NCBI RefSeq assembly: GCF_000247815.1 | Contig: NC_021686.1 | Location: 3,724,060-3,788,059 of the forward strand | Reading direction: 5' to 3' | From: Ficedula albicollis | Lineage: Eukaryota; Chordata; Aves; Passeriformes; Muscicapidae | Length of the DNA stretch: 64,000 nt | Shown here: one piece after another, positions 1-10,929 of the stretch | Numbering within the stretch: position 1 is the first letter of the stretch | How the letters are laid out: every line of letters begins with the position of its first letter | Notes under the pieces: generated by a model | The model's input: only the letters and a program-made list of their open reading frames with translations | Database searches by the model: none | What the model was told of the DNA's origin: nothing | Translations under genes and position numbers: made by a program

Positions 1-1459
1 TCTGTCCCCTCCTAGAAAGCGTTACAGCTCCTAAGCAGCCCGGCCCTGATTAACACTGGGCTGGCTCTGGCAGGAGCCAAGGGAAAGCACGAAGAGCAAA
101 AGCCCTTGGAGGTGTGAGAGCCACGTTCTGAACCTGCAGGGAGCTGCCCTGTGCCTGCTGCTGGGGGTCAGCTCAGGTGGGAAATGCAATATTTTTCCTT
201 CCTTTCATTTAAATACCCTGCTCTGGTGCCTGTGGCTGCACCAAAACTAGGGCTTGGAGCAGGTCCTAGTGTAACTCACAAATGTAGCTCCCTTTTAGCT
301 GAAATCTGGGGCTTGAGATTGAAATTCCCAGCTCTTAGATCCTGGCTATCCCTGTGGAGTCCCTGAAGAGTGATTTTCCTGGAATTCTTCCCTTAGCTCT
401 CTGAAGCAGAGGGGAAGACAGCTGGGTTCTCTGCTTTAATTAGACTGAGGAAGCTGCTCATAAAAGACTGGAAAAAGCAGAAATCAGCCAGCCTCCTAGT
501 GGAAATGCTGCATGAATAATGCTGGGAGGGAGTCGTTCTCCGAATAGCTAAATAAGCCAAACACTTGTCAGTTGGTTTTTTCCCCTCTTTGCAAATTTCC
601 CTGGTAACAGCCAGGCAAGTTGGTGATTCAGAACATGGTTCCATTTATTTGGTCAAAAAATGATAAGAGTTGTAAATATTTCAGAGGAATCTGTGGTAAG
701 TTTCCTCTTCTGTGACTCATGAGGATTTGGATTATTATGACGAAAACATTTGTAAAGTTATTGTGTTTCTTTTGGTGGAGAAACGTTCGCTTGTGAATCC
801 CTGCTAGGATTGTATTTCCCACTGCTTATCTTTATTTCTCCAGGGTTTAAAGCGTTAGTCACCATATCAGGGCACTAAAACAGTGCCTGGTGCTGGGGTG
901 ACAGCACTGAAAACAAATGCCAATATTCACACCATGTGTGGACTGACAATATTAGCATCAGGCAGCTCTTGGCAGAAATAGAAATTTCACACATAAAAAT
1001 AAGGAAGTTAATCAAGTAGGTTCTTGATATCTGTATCATTCACAATCTAATACAACTTCTGGGTGGCTGAGGGGATGGGCATGTGTGTAAATAAAGGAAG
1101 ATAGATTAACAAAATATTAACCCCAATATTTCTTTCTGTAAATAAATACAAAAATATTATTTTCAGACTTGTGGGAAAATTTGAGAAATATGGAAAATTT
1201 GGAAAATAGAGAATGAGGCTCTACTATGCATAGAAGGGGTACCATTCAGTGGAGCAGCAGAACAAGTCCAGGCTCAAGAGCCCAGCATGCTTTTTCAGCT
1301 GGTGTTTAAAGTCTTGTTTGGGGTGGGGGATAGCTAACTAAATTCTGCCTGCTGAGGGAAGGCTCTGGTGTCAGCCCTTTATTATAAATACATATTATGG
1401 TATTGGCTTTTCACAAACATTAGGGTGAATACTATATGTGTGGTGTCGAAATGGTTTTT
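1..1459. other. AT-rich non-coding sequence, no gene seen
   Basis: Single-copy-looking sequence with only short chance reading frames (under about 85 codons) on both strands. I see no splice-flanked frame, no recognisable interspersed repeat and no tandem array. Confidence 0.6.
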
Positions 1460-1839
1460 AAGGTGTAATTTTCTTTACAAGTAACATAGGCTGATAAAGT
1501 GTCTTTGTGGTAAGTGAACTGCCTGCTTGGTTGGATAACACCCAATAAAGACACCTACTGCTGATACACCAGTTACCAACACTGACTGTCTGTAAAAATT
1601 AAAGACCACGGCCCAAACGAAAACTAATAAGAAAAATAAATTAAAACCGAAGGTGTAATTTTCTTTACAAGTAACATAGGCTGATAAAGTGTCTTTGTGG
1701 TAAGTGAACTGCCTGCTTGGTTGGATAACACCCAATAAAGACACCTACTGCTGATACACCAGTTACCAACACTGACTGTCTGTAAAAATTAAAGACCACG
1801 GCCCAAACGAAAACTAATAAGAAAAATAAATTAAAACCG
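1460..1839. repeat. Tandem duplication, 2 x 190 bp, identical
   Basis: Two head-to-tail copies, 1460-1649 and 1650-1839, match at every base I compared. Each runs from 'aaggtgtaattttc' to 'ataaattaaaaccg'. Only one base of homology (A) extends past the copy edge, so it looks like a recent duplication, not part of a longer array. The minus-strand frame through the unit is hydrophobic and crosses the junction, but it has no start context or homology I recognise. I treat it as a by-product of the duplication. Confidence 0.95.
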
Positions 1840-2036
1840 CAACCAAAAAACATGCATGCTCTAAACAGGTGGACTCAGAGTAGCCATGTAAAACAGTTCC
1901 TGGAATATGGAAAATAGCTTATAAAAAAGTTTAAAAATGTATCAGCCATGTGTTAGCTTGTGCTAACATTTGCTGTGCTTGAGCCAGAAACCAATTTCTG
2001 CTCCGAAGGCTGGAAGCTCCTTTACAGCCCTGCTTT

Positions 2037-2100
2037 AAAAAAAAAAAAAAAAAAAAAAGGGGGGGGGGGGGGGGGTTAAAAAAAAAAAAAAAAAAAAAAA
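2037..2100. repeat. A22-G17-TT-A23 homopolymer sandwich
   Basis: A run of 22 A (2037-2058) is followed by 17 G (2059-2075), TT, and then 23 A (2078-2100). The two A runs are nearly equal in length, as if a G run had been placed inside one poly-A tract. No retroelement body is visible upstream, so I cannot call it a retrotransposon tail. The exact lengths are likely to be uncertain for technical reasons. Confidence 0.9.
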
Positions 2101-2944
2101 TCTTCACCTTCCTCCCCCCATTCTTCCATAAACTTCTACATCAGAAGCAAGTTAACTAAGATAACCTGGACATTAGGAGCTGTATCTGCTAAATATATAA
2201 ATAAACATAAATATAACTAGTAGAAAATTACTGATTAGCATTTTTCTGCTTTGCAGTGCTGTGTGGGGAAGGATCTGGAGGCCTCTTTCCCCTGAGTCAC
2301 TGAACTCAGTCAGATTACAGACAATATTTAGACATTTGTGTTTGATATGTTTTGTAGTAAATGTTCATGAATCTACAAAGGGGAAGAAATTGAACACCAA
2401 GCAGGCACTTGTAGAAGGAATACACTAATAAGTATAGCAACTAAAGCATTTTTTTATCTTCCAGTCATATTCTCTCTTACTATACAACAAGTATGTGAAC
2501 AAAAAATAAACTGTTCCTATTAAAGGATCAGTGTTTTATTCAGTAAATGTTTCAATAGTCCACAGCTAGTTAAAATTCAATACAGAATTTTTGCTTCAGT
2601 GTTCTCAATTTTAAAGTTATTTTTAACTACAATAAAGAGCCCAATGAAATCTTTTGGGAATAATTTAATCCTTAAACTTCTCTCACTTCTCTAAACCTAG
2701 AGCCAAGAGAGAAGCACCCTGTGAGCAGGAAGGGGCTGCTTGTAGAGCTCTGCATCATCACTACACTGCACTTCTAGGCAATATTGCTTTGTAGAGGGCA
2801 GGAAAAAGAGATTCTTACTGAGGGGCTTTTAGAACAATGAGTTATAATATTATATGTGTTATATTAGAATGTGTGTCTGTGCATGATGCCTGAAGTTTTC
2901 AGCTTTTATATTCTTCAGACCCTCTACTGCATTAGTGTATAACT
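2101..2944. other. AT-rich non-coding sequence, nothing recognised
   Basis: No frame above 60 codons and no repeat structure noticed. It ends where the 704-bp duplication begins. Confidence 0.6.
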
Positions 2945-4352
2945 GAGCACCAAGGCATCATGTGTACATAAATACAGTAGTGTTCACAATAATGCAGTTT
3001 TGGGTGCAGCTGGTGGATAGATTTTTTTTGCCCCAATAAAGAGAAATGCTGTTGTATAAAATAGCAGGGTGTAGGGTTAAGTGGATATTTTAAAGAAGAG
3101 GTCATTCAGACAAAGTGACAAAAAGTATAGAAGTGACTGCCTTCTTCTCAGCCTCTTATCACCCAGATTTGCATGGATAATTCTGACAGAGAGCAGATCC
3201 TTTCAGAATTCAGCTGGTCATCAGATCAAAGCCAGCACAGCTACAACTGTTGGGATTTATCAGGGAAATCTACACAGGAGGCAAACTAGTATTTTATTTC
3301 TTTAATAATGGTTATAAATTTAGGAATTGCTTGAGTTCTGTAATTAATGGATTTCCTTTGCTGTCGTGTCAGTTCTGTGGGGAGATGGCAGAGCTATACC
3401 TGCTTTTATTTATTTAATTAAGTTACAATCTGCATCTGCAAAAACAAGTTGGTTTTTTTCAGACTTATTTCTTTTCGGGAAAGACACTCATAATTGTAAA
3501 ATATGCAGTACTCGAGCATTTTTCCTCAATTGTGAGCGCTTTCCATTCTCTTTTCGAAAGCTTTTCCTGGGGACACTCACATGCTACAAATGGCCTTGAA
3601 AAATAGATAAACAATGCATCCTTTTGTTAGGAGTATGTGCATCTTACCGAGCACCAAGGCATCATGTGTACATAAATACAGTAGTGTTCACAATAATACA
3701 GTTTTGGGTGCAGCTGGTGGATAGATTTTTTTTGCCCCAATAAAGAGAAATGCTGTTGTATAAAATAGCAGGGTGTAGGGTTAAGTGGATATTTTAAAGA
3801 AGAGGTCATTCAGACAAAGTGACAAAAAGTATAGAAGTGACTGCCTTCTTCTCAGCCTCTTATCACCCAGATTTGCATGGATAATTCTGACAGAGAGCAG
3901 ATCCTTTCAGAATTCAGCTGGTCATCAGATCAAAGCCAGCACAGCTACAACTGTTGGGATTTATCAGGGAAATCTACACAGGAGGCAAACTAGTATTTTA
4001 TTTCTTTAATAATGGTTATAAATTTAGGAATTGCTTGAGTTCTGTAATTAATGGATTTCCTTTGCTGTCGTGTCAGTTCTGTGGGGAGATGGCAGAGCTA
4101 TACCTGCTTTTATTTATTTAATTAAGTTACAATCTGCATCTGCAAAAACAAGTTGGTTTTTTTCAGACTTATTTCTTTTCGGGAAAGACACTCATAATTG
4201 TAAAATATGCAGTACTCGAGCATTTTTCCTCAATTGTGAGCGCTTTCCATTCTCTTTTCGAAAGCTTTTCCTGGGGACACTCACATGCTACAAATGGCCT
4301 TGAAAAATAGATAAACAATGCATCCTTTTGTTAGGAGTATGTGCATCTTACC
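2945..4352. repeat. Tandem duplication, 2 x 704 bp, near-identical
   Basis: Copy 1 is 2945-3648 and copy 2 is 3649-4352. Both begin 'gagcaccaaggcatcatg' and end 'gtgcatcttacc'. I found one substitution: G at 2994 against A at 3698. The same 74- and 77-codon plus-strand frames occur in both copies, at 3081 and 3366, then 3785 and 4070. They show nothing protein-like. There is no homology across the edges and no transposon ends, so this is a simple direct duplication. It could also be two haplotypes joined end to end by the assembler. Confidence 0.95.
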
Positions 4353-7300
4353 CATCTGTCCTCCCCCTGTGTTTCTTCTGTGTTATTATTCAACAAAGTC
4401 AATTCTTCCAGAGAATCTATTTGGTTTTATTTTTTCTTTCCTTGTAAGAAGCTTACAGGACAAAAAAGCAATAGAAATTCACCTCAGTATTGTTCTTGAG
4501 GAGGTATTTTCCCCTACTACACCTTGAACAAGCTTCTTGTATGAAAAATGAAATAGAAGGAAAACAGAAAACCATCTGCCATTTATCCCTCTCATTTAAT
4601 GGAGCTGAGTTCTCCTCAGGAGAGAGGAGAATATTTAAACCAACTCCTGATGCAGTAATTACAGCTGCTGCCTGGCCTGGTGCTGCAGGTGAGGCTGTGC
4701 AGGGGTAATTAAAAAAGAAAAAAAAAAAGGAAAAGGTGAATTTCATGTTCAAGGTGCCAGAAGTGAGGGATGGCAGAGGAACAGCAGCAGCTCCTGCCAT
4801 GGAGCTTTAAAAGTCACCATGCCCCACACTGGCCTGTCCACCTGCCCTTGTCTCCAGGGAGGTTAAAATGCTAATGGCAATTTAAGAGAGGCAGGAAAGG
4901 GAAAGCAGAGGGTTTTCTGGAAAGTCTCAGCAATCAGCCCCATTAATCACAGGCCGTATTTCACTTTTCTGGCTGCTCCTTGCCTGGGGGTTTGCCCCAC
5001 ACCGTCTCTGCTGCTGTCCCAGGGTTAATGATGAGCTCCAGGGTTAATGGTTTGACACGGGGGTGCCTCCTGATCCTCTGCTGTTCTCTCTCTGCTCATG
5101 TGCAGCACTGCAGAAGGTCACAGATTTCCTGACAGAGCAGGCACTTGCTGTAGGAAGCATTGCAGCTGTCTATAAACTGAAGAACAGCTAGTGTCACTGC
5201 TGCTGGGCCTGGGAAATGCTGTGGCTTTTGCTTCATTGTCTGGGTTTATGAGTGTCAGAAATGTTCTGACAAAATGCTGGTGACTTTTAGAAATTGATAT
5301 GACTCTGGAGTACATACCAATAAATATTTAAAAGAATTCTATTGTTATTTTGAGGAGAAGGCTGTTATTAGAAAGCCTAGATAACAAGCATTCTTCAAAC
5401 AAAACATAGCTGGAAAATGTAATATTAAAAATGTCTCTGCTTGCTATGTTCCAAAATTCTGCTGGTGACAAATTGAGTCAGTTTACCAATATCTCATTCC
5501 ACAGTGACAAAGAATCAGAATAGAACATCGTAAAGCTGCCAAGTGGGAGGGAGGCCCCCCAAAAGAGAACTCCAAGAGTCACTCCAAATCCTGATCCAGC
5601 AGAAATGAGCCCAGCTCTGTTCATCCTCATTCTGAGCTGGTATTCACAGGGTATAAAACTGAGTAACTGATTTGTTTCCTCTAATAAACAGAATCCTGTC
5701 GTTTTTATGGAATGTAACTCTACATTTTCTGAAGAGGTTTCATGAGTGAAAAATTCATTGCTATTTAGTGTCCAATTGCATCCAGCTTTAGAATCTAATG
5801 CCTCCTATTCACATCACCGAGCAACCATTCTGCATCCCGTGCAGTGCAAAGTTGATTCAGGCAATTTTCCCTATAGATTTGTGCATATGTCACCTTTGGG
5901 CAAAAGATGAGCTAATAGAATTGAAATGAATGTAATTGGCAGAAGGTCAACCAGGGAGCTGTACATGTCTAGAGCTTCCAGAAAAGGCAGAGTTGTTTCA
6001 TGTTGGCATATGACTTGATTAGTATGCAGGTAAGGTGATTGTGCCTCAACAGAATAATTGGATCATTGAAATATCTGCAAACCCTGGTGTATCTACAAAG
6101 CCTGAGCAGTGATTAGATCCTGCCTGCTCATCGCAGCAAGCCTTGAAATTCTTCCCACTGTGAAAAACTAATTTTCTGTGGGAATTTATTAAATAAGAAA
6201 TCTGCATGCCACTTTACCTTGTAAGCATTACCGGCAGAATACAAAGATTTCCTTTGACTTTGATGTATGCACTTCACGGATGCTTTTATATCATTGTTTT
6301 CTTATTTCGCTGCATTCAGCAGAAATTCCAGTATCTCTTTCTTCCCTGGGTTTCTGGAGAGAGGTGCATCTCCATCTGATGATAAAGCAGCTCTTCATTT
6401 AAAGCAAAGGGAAGGAGGGGAAAGGTGGGCTGGGGAAAAAAGAGCCACAATTGGAACGTGCCAATACACTTCAGTTGTTGTGCTCTGAAAATAGCCAGAA
6501 CAAATAGTCACAAGTTGTTGCTTTTCAGTCTTCGTGTTTCTGTGCTGTAACTGGTTTCTGCTGCACCACTGAGCAGATTTTATTGTGTCATCTGTTTGTT
6601 TTTTTTGTTTTAAACCTGGAGAATTCTAATCTCTGTTAATAAGGAACAACAGGTATTACAGGGTAGGATTCCTGTGCTGCCCAGCAAACTTAAAAAAAAT
6701 AGAGAGAGCAATGAACATAAGCTTCCTAGAAGGGTTGCAATGTTTATTTCAAGCCTACAGGGAAGTGCTCTGAAGGGCAAATAACAAGGTCCTTTGTGCA
6801 CTGTGCTGCCAAAATGAGCTCCCACCTGGGAGCGTGTCTCAGAGCAAACACCTTTCCAGCAGGAGGGTGCAGGCTGCAGCTCATCCTCCCCTCCCAGCTC
6901 ATGGCAGCCAGGTTGCTTGTAGTGGAATAGAACAGGCCAAGCATCTGCCTCCTCCGCTCTGTTTTTGTGGTTTTAAGTGCTTGGCTGCTGTGGTGCAGCT
7001 ACCCCAGGAGCCAGTCTAGAGTCACAAACACAGCATCACTTAAGCTCCAGTGTAGCAGAGCCACTGTGGCAGATAATCACCTAAAAATACTAAATCCTCC
7101 TGGGTTAAGGGAAAGAGTTGTATGCAGAGCTAAATGAATAATTCATAGGAAATAATTTTTTTTCCACTTGCAGAATGGCTTGAGATTCTCTCAGCTGTGT
7201 ATTAATTATTCAGATGTTTCTGAGAAATGTTTTTTGTAAACTTTATTGTACAGATTGGAACTTTGAGCTTGATTCTTGCAATGAATGATTTAGAATGCTG

Positions 7301-7851
7301 CATGGACTTCCCAGACCTTAATTGGTTGGGTACACAAGCACCTACGTGAATATATTTGGTAAAGATTCAAACCCTGTTTTCAATAACATCACTGTCTAAT
7401 GAAACTTAAAAACTTCCTCTTCATGAGCTGTGTTTCTCTAGTAAAACACAACAACTTTAATTTTTTATGAAAGTGAGCATCCAGCACATGGCTGAAAGTA
7501 ATTCACTTGGAAACTGAAATGGATCTGTAAATACTTTTTCTGCATAATTTACACAGCTCTACTTGTGTGATACTAATAACTACTTATTAGCTGTGAATTT
7601 ATACTACTCAGTAGGGGAATATTTTTTTGTTCCTTCTCTAAAAAGTTGTAATTATCTCTTCATTGCTACCTATCAGTATCCAAGTGCTTTGAGGATGGTA
7701 CATTAGGACCTCATATATTTGTTTAATGTGCCACAGTCTTGCCACAACAAAAATCCCAGACTTTTCCATGAACAAAGTCATTCCGCTAAATTTTCCTCAT
7801 TTGTGCAAAACGACAAAAATGTATGGTTGACTTGATATCTTCATATTAGGA
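4353..7851. other. Non-coding sequence, nothing recognised
   Basis: Mostly AT-rich sequence with a few GC-richer patches, for example 4660-4860 and 6820-6920. Frames reach at most about 115 codons, and that one (4453-4800, minus) includes a phenylalanine run from a poly-A stretch. No splice-flanked exon or interspersed repeat was identified. Confidence 0.55.
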
Positions 7852-7947
7852 TACCAGAATGTGTGAGAAAAATACAGGTATTTCTCACACATTCTGGTGA
7901 TAGCAATAAGAATACATCAGAAAAAAAACCACATTCTGATGTATTTT
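7852..7947. repeat. Two adjacent, related inverted repeats (twin hairpins)
   Basis: Hairpin 1 has a perfect 17-bp stem, ccagaatgtgtgagaaa (7854-7870) pairing with 7881-7897, around a 10-base loop. One more A-T pair lies outside it. Hairpin 2 has a perfect 12-bp stem, aatacatcagaa (7911-7922) pairing with 7934-7945, around an 11-base loop. The hairpins share pieces: 'aataca' and 'cacattctg' occur in both, in different arms. There are no flanking target duplications. The stems are short for a microRNA precursor and I see no evidence of transcription. Confidence 0.85.
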
Positions 7948-10491
7948 TAGTGTTTTTGCTGGCTGCTTTGAGGCCCTTTAGAGGAAATGTTTATCAGATT
8001 GTTTATCAATGTCTAAAGTAGTGCCATGGCATGAACTCACTGGCTCCTGGAAATGGGTGGATAAGTTCCTGAAACACGTTTTTGACACATATTTAATGTC
8101 TTACAGAAGTGGCAGAAATGCATTATTCGTGTCCTTGCTGAGCCCCACTCGGGGAGGAGCCTTGAGCTTGCTTTGCCACAGTAATTACAGTTTGCTCACC
8201 TTGCTCTGGCTGCTCCTCTAATTTCAATCAGATAAAATTAATCAGCAGTTTCCTGTAGAGGCTGTTCTCTGCTGATTCTGCAGTGCCTGAGGTGTGTGGT
8301 GTCCCGCAGAAGCTGGATTGCAGGGAGGGCTGGGTGTGACGCCTGGAGAGGGAGCAAATGTACAGATGGACAAATGTACAGTGATATTCTGATATTCCTG
8401 CTCCTTCCTTCCGCCCTGCTGCTACTCCTGCATCCAGTGCCCTGTTTTTACCTCCAGCCTGGGATTCCTGGGATTCATCTCTGATGCAGATTTTATCCAG
8501 ATGCTTTTGGAAAAACGGGCTGCAGGACAAGCACAGGATTCTCTGATCTGTCCCTGCAGTAATATCTCCAGAGGGCTCCAGGTTGGTTGAGCCCAACCTC
8601 CCCTGCCTAAAACTGTGCTGGCTCCCCTTAACCTTGCTGGCTTCTCTCGACTGCTTTTCAACCTCAGGCTTTATTTTTCTCCTTCAGCTGAATTTAGTTA
8701 AAGTTGGAATGTGTGTGGAGTCTACACGAGGATGGCAAACACTCCCACAGCCGTTCATTGTGTGAACAATGTGGTGAGCGAGTTTCTGTCTGAGGGATCA
8801 CAGAAAATCTCTCCAGCCTAGAAAAGGGTGACTGAGGGAGTTCATGGCAAAGATCTGCAGCACCTGAGTGCAAGTGTGAGCAGTAAGAGACCAGGAGAGT
8901 TCACTGTCTCTTCCCCTGCAAGGGTTAGGACACCCCAAAGGAAACTGCTGCAGTGGCTTCTAAGCAGAAGGAGCTGCTGATTAACACAAGCTCTAATTAA
9001 GCAATGGAATTTCTTCCTGTCAGATTTTATGGTTGATAAAGTTTACGTAGATTAAAAATGAGACTGGACAAATTCACGCAAGAGGAATCTGTCAAGGTCA
9101 GTGAAATGTCAGGACTGAAATGGGAGGAAGGCCTGGGGCTGCAAATAACAAGGAATTATCAGTGAATGTTAGCCCTGCCCTGGCACTCCTGCCCTGGCAT
9201 CTCCTGCTGCCCCTGTGGCACCGGGCTGTGCCGACACTGAGTGTGGCATTCACATTTCTCTGAGCCCACTGCAGCTTCCTGACCGTCCAAACCTGCAAGC
9301 ATTTCCATCGGGGTGTGCATTGATGGAGATTTTGGACTCCAGTTCTCACAGGAACAGACATTTAAGGTGTTAGTTAAAATCAACTGATAGGTTAGTGCTG
9401 AACACTTCTGCATGGTTTGAAGAAATTTGGCATTCAGACACCTGTGCATTGATTGCAGATAGTTTGAACTTACTCTAGAAAATGCAAATTACTCCATTTT
9501 ATCTCTGTCTTGAGTTTAGATTTTGTGATTTGTTGGGTTTTCTTGGTTTTAATTAAAAGTTTATTTTTCAGAGTGGTAGATTTTTTTTTTTGCTGAACGA
9601 TTTCCCCTTGTCCTCCTCCCAAGGGACAGAATTATCTAGATCAAGGTTGAAGGAAACATTAATTAAACTTAGCAATAAAATAAAGTCTACAAAGACAGTG
9701 TTTTGAGTTTCTTGTCAATAAATCTCCTTATGTAACTTTTAAAATGTCCTTAAATTTCATCACTAAGTGTAGCATTATAAGGCAGAGCATGTTTGCAGTG
9801 TCAGAGTGTGCCTGCCAGGATATCAAAATCTGAAAATAAAGGAGCATAATCATCTTCTTTCTGCTTCCTTGAACTTTCAAGTCAGTGCAGCAATTTAAAT
9901 ATGGGCTTTTTTTTTCTAGGCACTTACAAAAACCTGTTACGATTGGTTTTATCTCTATTGTTTAAAGAATTATTATCAGGAGATGGAGAGGGGTTGGGGA
10001 GCTGGCATCAGATCACCAGAGCTGACCTGGCAGCAGAATTAACATTCTCACAGAGTGGGGAGGGAGGGAGACAACAAAAGAGATTCTCCAGCGTAGATAA
10101 TATATTCACTTTCACTGGTTTTAAAACCTGAATCAGAAAGAGAAGTGGTAAACAAAGAAAATAAGCAAAACATCATGTACTGCTATCTGAAACTGAAATA
10201 GTTGGAATATTTAGATAAACAATCCAGCTTGGGCTCTACAGTGACATTGATTAGAGCTGGCCATCCTCAAGCTGTGGAAAGATTGCACATGTTGGGTTTC
10301 TTTAAGGTATTTTATAGAAGCAGTTGATTTTAATGGACAGTCCATGAACTTAAGGACATGCCCAAGCAATTTAGCACAGCATGGCCTAGAGCTTCAGCTG
10401 TCCTGGTGACTTGGCATTCCTCATTCTCTACAGCCACTGAACACCAACGCTCTTAAGTCAATTTTAAGTCCCAATTCCATAAAGTGGGAAA
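7948..10491. other. Non-coding sequence, nothing recognised
   Basis: Short chance frames only, the longest being a 122-codon minus frame at 8228-8596 with no flanking splice sites that I can see. A GC-richer patch occupies about 9150-9310. No repeat family was recognised. Confidence 0.55.
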
Positions 10492-10619
10492 TAATAATAA
10501 CTTGAGATAATTATCAGTGTGCTATTAGAGCAGCAGCACCGTCTTCCTCAGCTAGTAATAATAACTTGAGATAATTATCAATGTGGTATTAGAGCAGCAG
10601 CACCGTCTTCCTCAGCTAG
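10492..10619. repeat. Tandem duplication, 2 x 64 bp
   Basis: Copies at 10492-10555 and 10556-10619 both run from 'taataataacttgag' to 'cttcctcagctag'. They differ at two positions ('cagtgtgct' against 'caatgtggt'), so this copy pair is a little older than the 190-bp and 704-bp pairs. Confidence 0.95.
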
Positions 10620-10852
10620 AATTCTTTCTTTGCCCTTGTGTTGCAGAAAGACAGAGTCAGGTCGGTCAGAAATGTTGATGAGAAATGCTAATATCTCTGA
10701 GCTTGAGCCTGATGCCCCTGGGCTGAGCAAGGACAGGATGCTGAGCTGTGCTGGGTGGGTCCCATGGCAGACAGCCTGGGGAACCATTGCTCTGTCTGCC
10801 CGTGGACTCTGGGTGCACTCTGAGACAGTTCCTGACTGATCCCAGCTCCTGT

Positions 10853-10912
10853 GCACAGAAACATTCAGGCTGGAAAAACCTCTAAAACCGAGTCCAACCA
10901 AACCCCACCTTG
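10853..10912 (-). mobile_element. CR1 LINE 3'-end scrap, reverse orientation
   Basis: The segment 'ttcaggctggaaaaacctc', followed by 'gagtccaaccaaacc', resembles the complement of the avian CR1 tail (a '...gaggtc...ccaacc...' type ending). Only about 60 bases are recognisable and they are diverged. The family assignment is from memory of avian CR1 tails and is moderate at best. Confidence 0.5.
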
Positions 10913-10929
10913 TCACTGCCTTCAGCAGT

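Noticed and set aside
1460..4352. 190-bp and 704-bp units as members of passerine centromeric satellite families of similar unit length
   Set aside because: Only two copies of each are present in single-copy DNA, and I cannot compare the sequences. Similar length alone is weak.
7852..7947. Twin hairpins as microRNA precursors
   Set aside because: Stems of 17-18 and 12 bp are too short for a typical precursor, and there is no expression evidence.
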